DNA of 64,000 nt from positions 77,675,421-77,739,420 of the forward strand of contig CM076189.1 in assembly GCA_038277395.1 (NCBI GenBank), written 5' to 3'. A program made the position numbers and the translations under genes. This DNA is from Dryocosmus kuriphilus (taxonomy: Eukaryota > Arthropoda > Insecta > Hymenoptera > Cynipidae). Shown here one piece after another: positions 22,692-34,442 of this stretch (position 1 is the first letter of the stretch; every line of letters starts with the position of its first letter). The notes beneath the pieces were generated by a model. The model was not told the origin of the DNA and searched no databases. It saw only the letters and a list, made by a program, of their open reading frames with translations.

Positions 22692-24870
22692 TTGTACAGC
22701 CAAAGCAACCATGGATATTACAAAGGGAATATACTGATCCGAATTCTAAAGTTAAAAAGGATATTAATGAAATTAAAATCAGGAAAAATTAAAACATTAA
22801 ACTTAAAAATGGGCAAACAAACTAGTAGTGAAACAGACCATGACAGCCTTCATTTGGAAGGTGCAGCGGCGCAACCAGTGAAGAAAACAAATCGAGAAAA
22901 TTCGGCAGTAACGCCACAAACTCAGATTGGGGTGGAGCCTATACAGGAAAATACCGGGACAATGCCGAAAACATTTAACCCATCTGTGGGACGGGGTAGA
23001 AGTGTCTATAAAAATAATACCGAATTTCCACAGGTGGGAAGATTTCGGAAATGTTTAAATATCCCAAACAGACAAAAATTGAATATAGTTAACCCGTATA
23101 AGCCACTAGCCTGGACAATATATGTGCACCAAAATTAAATTTTCCCATACCACAAATAACTTTAACAACTGATCGTGCCATTTTAAGAACAATTAACGAC
23201 AGGACTTTTGAAGTCGATTCTTTTTTGGAAAATAATTCTCAGTTTTTTTTGGCGACTGACGAACTCTTGGACCGTACGGAATATAATGAATTCGTGGATA
23301 GGTAAAGGGAAATATCTTTTAGACACAAAGCGGAAAAAGCAAAAGCCAAAAAACAAAATTTAAATCCACAGGCCCATAGCTCGTTCGATAAAGCATCGGC
23401 AAACAGGGAAAAATCAGAAAATTTATCCAGGAATAAAAGAAACGAATTGCGAAAAAGACAATCGGTACAGTTTAACATTGAGAAAAGGTTACAGGGACCA
23501 ATTAGGATCTTAGAAGACAAACTTGCGAACAACAGGAGTAAAAGAGGAACCAAGTTTAGATTATATGACTCAGAATATAGCGAAAATCAAGGGCAAAATA
23601 CAACTACTAACCGAAACAGGTTTCGTAGAAAATTGACAACAAGAGAAAAGTCGAATATACAGTCGCGAAACTATAGAGGTAATTCGGAAACCGAATACGA
23701 ACCCGAAATTAGAAATAACGAAACAGTCTAGTAAACCTTCTCCCATTTGGAATGATACAAACGCCATTCCAAATTATGACAAAGTGGCCGGTAAAATTGA
23801 AGAAAAACAAAGAGGATAGTCCAGCTAGTTTTCTCGAAGATCTAAAACGGTTTAAACGTGGTAACAAAATAGACAGTCGCGACATTCTAGAAAACCTAGA
23901 CGCAATTTTAATAGACGATGGTCGCGATTGATAGAACATCCACAGAAACATTTGGAGGAACCTGCAAGATTTTATTGAATATTTTAAGAGAGCATATTTA
24001 GAAGAAAAGTTCTTAGAGGAAGTCAGGCAAAAGGTAAAATTTTGCCATCAAGAAAGGGCACAAGATTTTCATTCGTATTTAACAGAAATTAGGAAGTTAT
24101 TTACCAAATTGCACCCTAGAAAGTGTTTAGAATGGAAATTGCGACGCGCATATGTAAATCTCCGTATAAAGTACAAAATGCACATAAAGGGGAACGATTT
24201 TTGAACATTCGAAGAATTAGAGGACCTGGGAATGGAATGGAAAAGAGAATTAGCAAAGTAAAAAATTATGGAACAGATAATACCGATTACGGAACCTAAG
24301 TTGGGGTGCAAAAACGAGCAAAGGAGAAATGTCGATAAAAATTAGGCGGATTCCAATACGGAGGAAAAATGGAAAATAGCAATGGGAAGAATACTAATAA
24401 TCAAGGGAAAAAGCCATTCAAGAATCTTTATCCATTCCCACTCTTCGTCTGTTAATTTTTGCCTTATCGACCACAATTCCAACAAAACCAGAGGCCCAAA
24501 TTCTGACCTAGACACCCACCTGGATTTCAGCCAAAATTTCCAAATAATGTCCCAAGATTTAATTTCAATCCCTTCAACCAGATGTTGACCAAATTTGACC
24601 AAGCGGCAGCGGTTCTAATCAAAACCAGAACAATCCGATGATAGAATTCCCATAAGGAAAAACAGAAAACGCGTCTGGGGAAAATAAAGACCAAGAGAGT
24701 CAAAATTCCCAAAAATCAAATATCGGGAATAAAAATCATAATTCGAAAAGCAATACGAATAGGCAAAATAAACATGATAATATTTCGAAAAACGCGGGCA
24801 ATAGTGAAAACAAACGCGACACCAATTGCTTTTATTGCAAAATGCCAGGTTATTTCAAAAGAGAATGGCC
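22692..24870 (+). pseudogene. gag of the LTR retroelement, multiply interrupted
   Basis: Gag packages the RNA into particles. The region opens with a polar, Gln/Asn/Lys-rich ORF (22692-23138), followed by basic fragments (23447-23731 and others) in shifting frames. At 24827-24870 there is a nucleocapsid zinc knuckle whose ligands are damaged: it reads CFYCKMPGYFKREWP, with Tyr where the family has His and Trp where it has the last Cys. The many stops and two lost ligands show it is dead. The assignment of the N-terminal part rests on position. Confidence 0.65.
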
Positions 24871-24949
24871 ATAATATATGTACAATCAGGGAAACTACCA
24901 GGGCGGGTACTAGACCAAAATAAATTGTCGCCTATTACGAGAACGCCAG

Positions 24950-25327
24950 AGAGGCTAAATTCGGATAAAGATGAAGCGACGGAAACGTGCTTCTATTTAA
25001 TAACCAAACTCGAAAACAACTTAACAGAATTTTGGTAGACACAGGAGCACCACATTCTTACGAGGAAGGAAATTGTTAGCAGAAACTAAAAAGGCAAATT
25101 TTAATATTTTTAAACCGGATTCGAATAGCCTATTGGCAGCTAACGACGCAAGGGAGAAAATAATGGGTCAAGCAGTGATCCCCATTTTTATATGCAGGAG
25201 GGTTAAATATGTACTTTTCAGGTTAGTCCCAAAACTAAATTCGGTAGAAATATTAGCCATAGATATGCTGAAAAGCTTAAGAATGACTCTGATCTATGAC
25301 TCAGAGACCTTGGTGGTTACCAGGTAA
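24950..25327 (+). pseudogene. Retroelement aspartic protease region, broken
   Basis: An Asp-Thr-Gly-type active-site segment (VDTGAPH, frame around 25032-25055) directly follows the zinc knuckle. It continues as an open frame, 25073-25327, with a typical protease C-terminal part (VEILAIDMLKSL). The aspartic protease processes Gag-Pol. A frameshift separates the active site from the rest. Adjacent to gag upstream and to a low-complexity linker downstream. Confidence 0.6.
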
Positions 25328-26300
25328 CCCAATCGCGTGCTATCTAATGGAAGCGCAACCCAACCCTCTACCCCTCCCTATCAAAGAAGACTCACTCAAA
25401 ACCAAAACAGGACCTGAACGTAACAAAAATGATAGTAAGTATAATAAGGACAAAAAGGATAAAAAGTATAATAAAGATAGGACAAATGTTAATAGTAGAA
25501 ATAAGTTTGATGTTAGAAAAGAAAATGTAAACGAGAAATTGAAACCGAAATTCGTAGGAAAAATTAGTTTGAGAAGCGACATGAAGTGGACAGAAACATA
25601 CTCAAGACAGAAAATAGTGAAACCCCCCTAGTAGCTAGTAACTCACACCCATCCCAAAAAACACAAAACGCACAAATTGCTGTAACAAATCTTGACGAGG
25701 ATATCCCTAATTTAATAAACATCCCCACAAGCAAAAAATTGCAACCGTCAAAAGGCATGCCTGCCCAAGAGACCAGGGACGACTCAGATACCAAAGACTC
25801 AAATAGATTAGGAAAACAAGATTTTAGGAAAGTTATCAAAAAGAATAATAATTCGAATAAAGTTGAAAAAAACATGAATAAGAATCGGATTAGGAAAAAC
25901 GGCAGTAACACTATTATGGACAATAGGGTCGCTGAATTTAGAAAGGATAAAGAAGTGGAAGAAGTTAGCGAATAGGTAGAAAGATAAAACAGAAACCAAT
26001 AGTTTAATTTTAAAAACAGGGAAATTTTATTAAACGGCGTTTTAGACTAAGCAGGGAAAATTGAAAAACAGGAGAATTGTTCTCCAGAAATTTCTGAGAG
26101 TATTGTTGCGTTATGCGATAACCCAAACTCAGCTAGAAAAATTATAAGGGGAGATAATAAAAATTTATCAGGGGAAACAATATAGGGCAACCCATTTAAC
26201 AGAATACAAAACTGATATTCAGTGACACGAGACAATAAAACAGCGCTATTACCACGTAGGTCCCAAAATTAAAAAGATATATTTAAGGAAGTGGACAAAA
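25328..26300 (+). pseudogene. Lys/Asn-rich low-complexity linker between protease and RT
   Basis: Two open frames (25296-25631 and 25586-25975) encode strongly Lys/Asn/Asp-rich sequence with repeats of the NKDKKDKKYNKD type, which is unusual for the stretch between protease and RT in gypsy elements. The pol frame is picked up again at ~26230 (RYYHVGPK-like text). It may be a tether or an expanded spacer; I recognise no domain. Confidence 0.5.
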
Positions 26301-27560
26301 TGTTAGAGCAGGGAATTATAAGATAATCCTCATTCAGATTGGTCAAACTCAATTGAGGTGATTAAAAAACCAAACAAGAAACACAGACTTTGTCTTGATT
26401 TCTGCAAGGTAAATATCGTAAACAAAAAGATCTCTACCCAATATCACCTACGATAGAAATATTAGACACACTTAGAGCAGCAAAATTTATCTCAAAATTT
26501 GATTTAAAAATGGCACATTTTCAAATCCCTTTGGAAGAAAATGCAAAACTGATTACAGCACTCACAGTACCTGGTAAAGGCATCTTTCAATTTAACCGAA
26601 TGACATTTGGTCTAACGAATGCACCAGCCACTTTCCAAAGGATTATGGGCAAAATAATTACTCCGGATTTAAAGCCTAAAGTCTTTTGTTATTTGAATGA
26701 CATAATTATAGTCACAGAGAATTTTGAGGATCATTTAAAGAATTTTAATATAGTTTTGAATAAACTAAGTAGGGCAAGTTTAACTATCAGTCTAGATAAA
26801 TATGAATTTGGCTGCTCAGAAATAAGGTGTTTAGGTTTTAAAGTTAATGAAAAGAGCCTCCAATTTGACGAGGATAAGATACAACCAATCCTAAACTTTC
26901 CAAAACCGAAAAATATTAAACAAGTCCAGCGTATTATTGGTATGACCAGCTAGTATACGAAATTCATACCAAACTTTTCGGAAATTATGGAAACCCTGAA
27001 TAAGTTACTAAAAAAAACAGGCATGGGAGTGGGGACTTGAATAAGATGAAACGTTCAAAAAATTAAGGATCTTTTAACCAAAGCACCAATTTTAACTTCT
27101 CCAGATTTCACGCAACCCTTTCAGCTGGAGACAGGTGCAAGTAATACGGATTTAGGAGCTATAATTACTCAAACAATAGAGAAAAAAAATTGCGTTAAAG
27201 TATACATGAGCACAGCCCTCAGCGACGCTGAAACCCGATAATCGGCCTCAGAAAATGAGTGCTTAGCCGTGGTTTGGGCAATTAGAGAACTTAGAACGTA
27301 CATCGGGGGCTATAGTTCCAAAGTCACTATGGACCATTTAGAGCTAAAATGGCTCTATAACCTTAAAAATCCAACCGGAAAGCTAGCCAGATGGGAACTG
27401 GAGCAGCTCGAATACGATTACGAGGTGATTTGTAGAAAGGGTAGTTCAAATGTTCTACCGGACGCCCTTTCAAGATCAAAAGAAACGGTAAACACGGTCG
27501 GTTCGCCTTGTTGTGTGGCACAGAAGAATCAAAAGCGTACATAGACGACCAGACAGATGA
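26301..27560 (+). pseudogene. Reverse transcriptase and RNase H of the LTR retroelement
   Basis: RT copies the element RNA into DNA. RT blocks visible: HRLCLDF (with a frame change), KFDLKMAHFQIPL, FQFNRMTFGLTNAPATFQ, and the active site as YLNDIIIV, where the family has YLDD. The first catalytic Asp of the pair is therefore lost. RNase H follows, with TMDHLELKWLY and an end DALSRSKE (27269-27544). Stops occur at 26954 and ~27240, and there are frameshifts near 26390 and 27040. Downstream lies integrase. Confidence 0.85.
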
Positions 27561-28400
27561 CTGGTACTCAGCTAAATTCAGACAAGTAAAAAAAAACCGA
27601 AAGAACACGAAAAAAAATGGCGGATACGAGCCTCTCAACTCTATTTTTACAGGACTGAACCGCTAAAATCTACTCCATTGCCAGACTCTAACGCACGAAG
27701 ACTCTTCGTACCGAAGAAGTTACGGAATCAGGTTCTGAAACAACATCACGGCAGTATACAAGCGGGACGTTCAGGTTAGGAGAAAACACATGCGAGGTTT
27801 CCGGAGTACTATTTCTGGCTACGGATGTATTCGGAGATAATCAAATACGTAAAAAACTATACGGTATGTCAGAGAACAAACCGAGTAACCAGGTAAAAAT
27901 AGCTCTAATGGGAAAGAGAAATGTGGAGGAACCTTGGACCATGATTGCTGCAGATATCATGGGACCATTCCCAACAACGAAAAAGGGTAGAAGCGAGTAC
28001 TATTAATTTTCGTGGATATTTTCACAAAATGGGGCGAAATTTCCCAAATTAGAAAGCAAACGGAACTACAATAGAGTCGGAATTTCATAAGCGTGTTATT
28101 TCACGATGGGGAACACAACGGATTCTACATACGGATAATGGCACAGAGTTTGTAAATAAAGACATACACGTAATATAATTTAAACGTAATACGTTGATAT
28201 ATACGTTAACGTTATAAATTAAAAGTAAATAATACCATACTGTCAAATAAAGCAGATAAGAGACAGGGAAAATTTTCGACCAGTACGAAGGTCCATTTAT
28301 TATTAAGAAGAAAATCTCCCCCACAACTTATGAAATGAAAAACGTCAAAGGTAGAAATATTGAGGAACTCAATATCAACGATTTAAAATTAGAAGATTAA
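27561..28400 (+). pseudogene. Integrase of the LTR retroelement, with internal deletion
   Basis: Integrase inserts the DNA copy. The zinc-binding N-terminal part is poorly preserved. The core is visible as ADIMGPFPTTKKG (~27950-27990) and HTDNGTEFVNKD (~28130-28165). After this the sequence changes to ~90 bp of AT-rich DNA with tatatacgttaacg words. Coding then resumes at the C-terminal SH3-like part (FDQYEGPFIIKKK...IEELNINDLKLED, ~28270-28400). The segment carrying the third catalytic residue is missing. Confidence 0.75.
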
Positions 28401-28619
28401 AATAGTAGTAATAAGGTATAGGTAATAGAATTTGAATTTAACTAAGCAGGTTCACAGGCATTAAGTTAAGACACACCATAGTTTAAAAAAAAAAATTTTT
28501 TGCATAGGCAGCCTCCCAATATAATAAAAGCAGTAATAATAATAATTATTATTATTACCATTATGGTGTAGCTTTGCGAACTCGGAAGTTCTTTGCTCAG
28601 CTACCAAGAAATGACACGC

Positions 28620-31479
28620 ATCTCTATTCTGTGCATCTTCAATCCAGTTTAAATGACCATGTCCTAGCTCTTTTAGATTGTCCCTTACGATTTTCTCCCA
28701 TCTGTTTCTCGGTCTGTCTAGAGGCCACTTACTAGACGGTTTCCCTCTTAAAACTTGCTCCACTGTTATTTCGCTGCCCATTCTTGCAACATGTCCCGCC
28801 CAGCATAATTTGCGCGGGTTCATTACTCTATTAATATTTACTGACCCGTGGAGAGCATGCAGCTCATCATTATGCAGTTTTCTCTATTAACTAGTCTCTT
28901 CCTCCCTTTTGGAACCATAGATTTTTCTAATTCCTTTATTTTCGAATACTCCAAACCTGTTCTCCTCTCCTTTCTTCAGCGCCCACGTTTCGCACCCGTA
29001 CATGACGACCGGCATCACAATCGTTTTATAAAATCTTACTTTGATGTTTCTACATAAAGATCGCGATTTTAGTAATGTATTTTTTGCATAGTAGCACCCA
29101 TTGCCAACGTGAAGCAGCCTGTTGATTTCCGTTTTAATGTTACTGTCGCTATTTATAATAGTCCCGAAGTACTTAAACCTATTAAGTCTTCCAAACTTCA
29201 TATTTTTGGACCTTAGATCCCCTTCTTCATTGCGTTGTTCTGATCTGTAGACGATCAAATATTTTGTCTTCGATTCGCTAACTTCTAAACTTATTTGCTT
29301 GGCTTTCATGGTCACGATTTCCGCATTTTTGGCTACCTTTTCTTTATCATCCCCGAGTAAGTCGAGATCATCCGCATATCCCAGAAATTATATTACCGCA
29401 TTGAGTGTAGCACTGGACGGATTCGTTTGTACTTGTCTGACCACGTATTATGAAACAAAGTTGAAAAGGATGCACGAAAGCGCAGCGCCCTGTTTCATGC
29501 CACCGCTGATCAAAAAATCTTCAGATAGACTTCCGTTTAAGCGTATCCCACGCCTGCTGCCGCTAAAACAATCTTCGGAAGGTCTAACCAATTTCCTTGT
29601 TACCACCAAGAACTCAAGAATCCAGTTGTATAATAGAGTCGTAAGCTTTCTTGAAGTCGATAAATAGCTAATGTATTTCTTCATTAAATTCCCATTTCTT
29701 TTCTAACAGTTGTCTAATTGTAAACATTTGATCGCTTACAGACCGTTTTCGGTTGAAAACACAGGTAATCCCCAACGATTTCCTCAGCAAAAGGGGTTAG
29801 TCTACTTAAGACTATATTGGTCAGAATCTTATAGCACGAAGGCACAAGTGAAATTCCCCGATAATTGTGACAGCTCGCTTTACCGCTTTTTTTAAAAATG
29901 GGTACAATTATACTTGTATTCTACTCCTTCGGTATGCCTTCCGTTTTCCAATTTGCGCGTATTAATTTACAAATTTGCCTTGTGAGGCGAGGGCCACCAT
30001 TTTCTATCAGTTCTGGTGGTGGTTCGTCAATGCCCGCCGCTTTGTTATATTTCAATTTCTTTATGGCCATTTCTAATTCTTTATCAGTAGGCTGATCAAT
30101 TAGCAGATTAGCAGTGTGGATTTCACCGAGATCAATTTCAACGGGGGCTTCGCGTACGTTGAATAACTTATCGAAATATATTTTCCATAAATTTAGTCTC
30201 TCTGTTGCTTCAGCTACTAGATTGCCATTTTCGTCCCTCTTTACTTCCGTTCTACTTTGAAAGCCTTTTCTTATAAACTCGATTCCCCTGTACATCTCAC
30301 GCTGTTCCTTATGAGTGTCTATTGCTGGAATCTTTTCCTTTTCCCTCTCCCTTTCCTTGGATCTGTAAAACGTATTCGTTCTTTTACTAATCTCGAGATA
30401 CTTCTTATGTGTTTGTTTGCACTTACTTTTTAAACTAATTTCTTTGGCCTTTGCTCGCTTTTTAAGCCATAGTTCGCACTCTTCGTCGAACCACGGTTTG
30501 CTTTTGTGACTTTCTTTAAATTTATAATACTTTTCGCGGCTGCCTTTACCGCCTCTTTCATATTGCCCCACAGGATTTACGGGTTTTCTCACAATTATCG
30601 CAATCTTCTCGCTGATTTTGAAGAGCATTGAAACTATTAGAAATCCTTACTAAATAATTCAATGTTCTGTTGGTATTTTAATCTAATCTATATTGAAGCA
30701 TACTGCTAGCTTTGGAGGGCTAGTTTGCTTATTTAACGTTAGTCTAGATCTTAGTTTCACTATCACGAGAAAGCGGTCTGAATTTGAATCCGCTCCCCTG
30801 TACGATCTTATATCGAGAACGTTTGTACGAAATATTCTGCTAATTAAAACCTGATCAATATGATTGTGAATGATACCGTCTGGTGATGCCCAGGTGGCCT
30901 TATGTATATTTTTATGCTTAAAATATGTGTAATATATTACTGACGTCAGGCAAGCCTTCCGACCCCACTGTAGGCATATTGATCTGATCATTTTCAATTT
31001 TCGCGTGGAAGTCTCCCGATACTATTTTGGCGTCCAACTTCGAGAAATTGTCAAAAACTTGTTCGATTGATTCGTAAAAAAGATCTTTAGTATCTTCGTC
31101 TTTGTCCTCGGTAGGGCAGTGCACGTTAATTAGCACCTGCTTGCAGAAATTACCCTTTAGTACAATATATGATAACCGGTCGTTAATGAATTGCATATCG
31201 ATAACCGCTTGCGAAATTCATTTATTAATAAGAAACCCGGTTCCCAGTTTGCGCGCTTTACCCCCCCCCCCCCCCCCATTAGGGATAAGTGTAGTTATCC
31301 TTAGAGATTGATGCGCACTTGCGCGGCCAGCAGGATTCTTGAAGTGCTATTATATCAATATCGTATCGCTTTCCTATCTCAATAAGTTCGCTAAAGCCTC
31401 CAGTATTTAGACTACGCGCGTTCAGAATTCCCGCCTTAAGATATCTTATTGTAGTTGTTTGTTTTTGGATGTTATCCAT
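28620..31479 (-). pseudogene. LINE ORF2: APE endonuclease + reverse transcriptase, frameshifted
   Basis: The start at 31479 gives an APE-type endonuclease beginning (AGILNARSLNTGGFSELIE, then DIIALQESCW with the catalytic Glu), continuing in other frames to 30683 (WASPDGIIHNHIDQVLISRI and SNSDRFLVIVKLR, where families have a catalytic DH). The linker and start of RT are open at 30628-29921 (KKLKYNKAAGIDEPPPELIE). The middle RT including the YADD region is scrambled (29684-29320). The C-terminal part (29315-28887, 28823-28461) has FKYFGTIINSDSNIKTEI, VMYGCETWALKK and WAGHVARMGSE. At least four frame changes. A C17 run at 31261-31277 breaks the endonuclease frame. Confidence 0.8.
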
Positions 31480-31640
31480 AGTAGTTTTAAGAAAGTCTCC
31501 AAGTTAGAGATCCTGTTCCGTTGTGCAGGTAAGTCCACCGTCCAAGTTGTGGTAACCCCCATACCTTCCTAGGTCTAAGTGTGGGAGCTTTCCGGCTTTG
31601 TCAAGGACCTTGTCAACTTGTCGTCAGACACATTACGGTT

Positions 31641-32081
31641 TCATCCGCGTATCCTAACGTCCCCCTGCAATGCAGTTCTCCACGCTGGCATCAATACCAC
31701 GTTGACCCTATAGGCGAATTCGATACATCCCTTGGGGACAGTGTCTTCGCTCTGGTGTCCTATGCGGCAGCGGGATTTTTCCCATACAAGATTTTTATTT
31801 TTGTTTCGGGTAGTGTTTCTGGGTAGATAAACGCTGCGCCTCGGCTTGGTCGAACCACCTATTGCGTATGGACGTGAAAGGGTGATTCGCCCCCAAGCCG
31901 TGGCCGTCGTGTACCTGTTTTTTAACAATGTGGACTCACCACACCCACCAATGTTTCCTATCGGCTGTCTGCGACTTCTTATTCTTGTATTCGCAGTTAG
32001 CGTCAGAAGCTTTTCAGCCTCAGGGGCCGTTTCTCTACCCACAACCTGATGACGCGCTGCGTAGTCGTGACAGGAACCCAC
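31641..32081 (-). CDS. 146-residue ORF in the LINE 5' leader
   Basis: An uninterrupted frame upstream of the endonuclease (MGSCHDYAARHQVVGRETAP start; central NIGGCGESTLLKNRYTTATA). Similar leaders with this open frame recur in related insect LINEs, from memory. The ORF is basic and lacks a coiled coil or zinc knuckle. It could be an ORF1-like product or merely an open 5' UTR. Its being open while ORF2 is shattered is odd and may be chance. Confidence 0.4.
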   Translation of the reverse strand: MGSCHDYAARHQVVGRETAPEAEKLLTLTANTRIRSRRQPIGNIGGCGESTLLKNRYTTATAWGRITLSRPYAIGGSTKPRRSVYLPRNTTRNKNKNLVWEKSRCRIGHQSEDTVPKGCIEFAYRVNVVLMPAWRTALQGDVRIRG

Positions 32082-32110
32082 CGAGCAGAAGACACACCAT
32101 AGCTACATGT

Positions 32111-33558
32111 TAATAATTTTGATATTGACATTGGCAACAGGCAAGGGATATATGGTTTCATGTAGTTTTAACAAACCCCAAACTCTAAACGAAAGGACAA
32201 CCCCAGGGGAGAATTAGGACAGGGAACAATCCTTATTACTGCAAAATAAAGTTACAAAGGTAATTCCAAAGGTATCTTTAAAATGAATCGCGAAAAAATA
32301 AGGACCTTCATACAAAATTCCTGATTTAAAACAAGAATGCAGAAAATTGCAATTTTCGGAAAGAGGCAATTAAGAACGAGATGCTACCTCTGCTAGATCG
32401 AAATGGAAGGAAAAAAGGCACACTTCGGCAGAAGACCTAACTCTTTGACAATTCCAAAGGAAACTTTTCTTTTCTTTTTTCACATTCTCATCTCAATGAG
32501 AATGTATTATTTTTATGTGAAAAATAACTCTCGCGGATTTCATCAAATCTCCACGTTCTGAGACCCCCTGAGTGAGAAAAAAAAAACGGTTTTTACGACG
32601 GTGTCTGTCTGTTGTTGTTGTCTTTGTCGTCGATGTCGTCGTCGTTGCCGTTGTCGCCGCCTGTTACTGCGATAACTTTTGAAAGATTCATCAGATTGGA
32701 TTGCGCTATGGTACACTTCTTCATAGTCCAAAAATGAAGAATGAGATCGTCAACCAGCGGTTCTTGACCAGGGATTATGGTTTCATCCATCAAAAACTGT
32801 TTTCAGAAACTCAAAAAATTAATTTTCCGGCTACACTATGCGAGATAAAAAAAAAAGAGTTGAAAGTAAAATTATTCACCTCAAAAAAATGTACAAATTA
32901 TATTCCAACCATTTTTTTATAAAATGCACAGTTCTTGTTTTAGTCGATAAAACGTTATTAAAAATGAGAAACGGTGTTTTCTTGCCAAAATATTCAAGAT
33001 GAAAAGAAATGATTATAAACAAAGTTGTTCAGCTCAAAAAAATGTGTATATTTGCTCTCAATCATTTTTTTGAGCAGGCGCGTATTTTTTGAGCTGTTCG
33101 TGAAATACATTATGGAATACAAAGAAAACCACTTTTCAGAAAAACTATGCAAGACATGAGAAAATATTAACAAGCAGAATTGTTCACCTTGGAAAGAGCT
33201 ACAAAATTTATTTATAGGATTCATCGTTTTACTTCTAAGAATCGAAATCCTGTATTGTGAAAATGTGGAAAATCACAACAAAACTTTACCAATCTAAAAT
33301 ATGTTTCAAAAAAATGTAATTATCGAGCGCGAAGCGCGAGTGTCAAGATGAGAATGTATTCCTTAAGGGCGATAGAGCCTGAAGTAAAATCATTTTTTTG
33401 TAATTTAAAAAAAAAATTCAAAGTTGATAGTCTCATTAAAGGTAGTGGGCAAACATTTTATTAACATGTTTCAGAATTCAAGAAAGAGGGAACTCGAGGA
33501 TCTTCAAAATTGATAAGTCTCTCGGCTATAGACCAAAACTCCGACAGATGTGTGAGAG
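32111..33558. other. Retroelement 3' internal region with an inserted repeat
   Basis: 32111-32480 is probably the polypurine-side end of the retroelement. 32485-33365 looks like a separate insertion: it starts with the palindrome acattctcatctcaatgagaatgt and ends with agatgagaatgt, an inverse match of ~11 bp. It contains a (GTC/GTT)-rich trinucleotide tract (32608-32670) and a tight hairpin, gagcgcgaagcgcgag, at 33325-33340. No protein is recognised. 33366-33558 leads to the 3' LTR. Confidence 0.45.
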
Positions 33559-34438
33559 TGTAACGAGGATGTTACATCGGCACGGCCCTGACAAGAGGAG
33601 CTCGTCCGAAACAGGGCGAAACATTTCGAGAGGTCCCGATTGGAACAACGTCGCGTCGTCCGTCACCGCTGGTCAGTCAATCTCGTTCTGGCACTGGCCA
33701 TAAAATGTCCGCTGAGTCTCAGGTTTCTCTCGTTAATCCATTGTGAAAAATATCATTGCCACTCTTCAGAACCTACTTTTGTTATTTACTGGTTGGATCC
33801 TGGCCACTATTGGCTCTGGCTATTTTCTTTAGGGTGTCGCCACGAACACCACTATTCGAGCCGAAACTGTCAGTTCCTGTAGAGCAACTGTAGAGCAAAT
33901 GTATGTCTGTGTTCAGAAAAAGATTTAGCACCTCTTATCGGACTTTTTGTTAAGAAAATAAGTTTGGAAAGTTCAATTTTTTGTACAGTAGCTTATGAGG
34001 CTACGTTATTTTCACTGATTCGGATAAGATATAGAATCACTTATAAACCGGATTTGTAAATAAAAAAAGGAAGGAAAAGTGTCCAGAACATCCAAATTTA
34101 CATTAGTATCAACAAAATAGTAGGCTACCGGAATTTCAGAGAAGGTATTCCATGTGAAATATGTAAAATCCACCACATAATCGCACTAAACAACAAGCAC
34201 CGTAAGAACGGCAAAGCCGCACTCGACCAGAATAGTGTGCATGCATACGGAAAATTTCGGGCAATTAATACAAGTTAATTTTAAATTATATGGTAACTTG
34301 AAAAGTCAATAAACGTTTTTCGGATTGGGCCCTCAAACAGGCACCCGAAAAATGCGGACCTGTGCGAAAGAACCTCCTTAACCTATTACTCTCGGCGTCC
34401 AGATCCTTTTTCCCTTCCCTGTGTGATAAAGCTCTACA
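33559..34438 (+). repeat. 3' LTR (~880 bp)
   Basis: Starts TGTAACGAGG and ends CTCTACA, followed by ATTT. The proximal 310 bp and the distal ~65 bp match the 5' LTR; a ~470-bp middle part (about 33885-34365), with a gtcaataaacg word, is unique to this copy. Either the 5' LTR lost it or the 3' LTR gained it. Confidence 0.75.
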
Positions 34439-34442
34439 ATTT

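Larger units (their letters stand above)
28530..32110 (-). mobile_element. Near full-length LINE nested in the LTR retroelement
   Basis: The minus-strand element reads 5' leader (32110-31510), endonuclease (31479-30680), linker and RT (30628-29320), and C-terminal part (29315-28620), ending in a (TAA)n tail at ~28533-28557. It resembles insect elements usually labelled 'endonuclease-reverse transcriptase' or 'craniofacial development protein 2-like'. The 5' end cannot be set to the base. It lies after the integrase and before the 3' LTR, so it inserted into the retroelement. A fragment of its leader occurs at 16955-17095. Confidence 0.75.
21269..34438 (+). mobile_element. Ty3/gypsy-like LTR retroelement, 13.2 kb including nested insertions
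   Basis: Long terminal repeats start TGTAAC(a/g)AGGATGTTACATC at 21269 and 33559. The right one ends CTACA at 34438. The 4-bp ATTT precedes the left LTR (21265-21268) and follows the right one (34439-34442). The paralogous empty site at ~55155-55175 reads straight through, confirming both borders. Internal order gag - zinc knuckle - protease - RT - RNase H - integrase is that of Ty3/gypsy. All genes are broken. A 3.6-kb LINE lies between the integrase end and the 3' LTR. No envelope-like ORF is recognisable. Confidence 0.87.

Noticed and set aside
31261..31277. C17 run as a regulatory or structural element
   Set aside because: It lies within the LINE endonuclease frame and most likely is slippage of a shorter coding run; it may also be a sequencing artefact.
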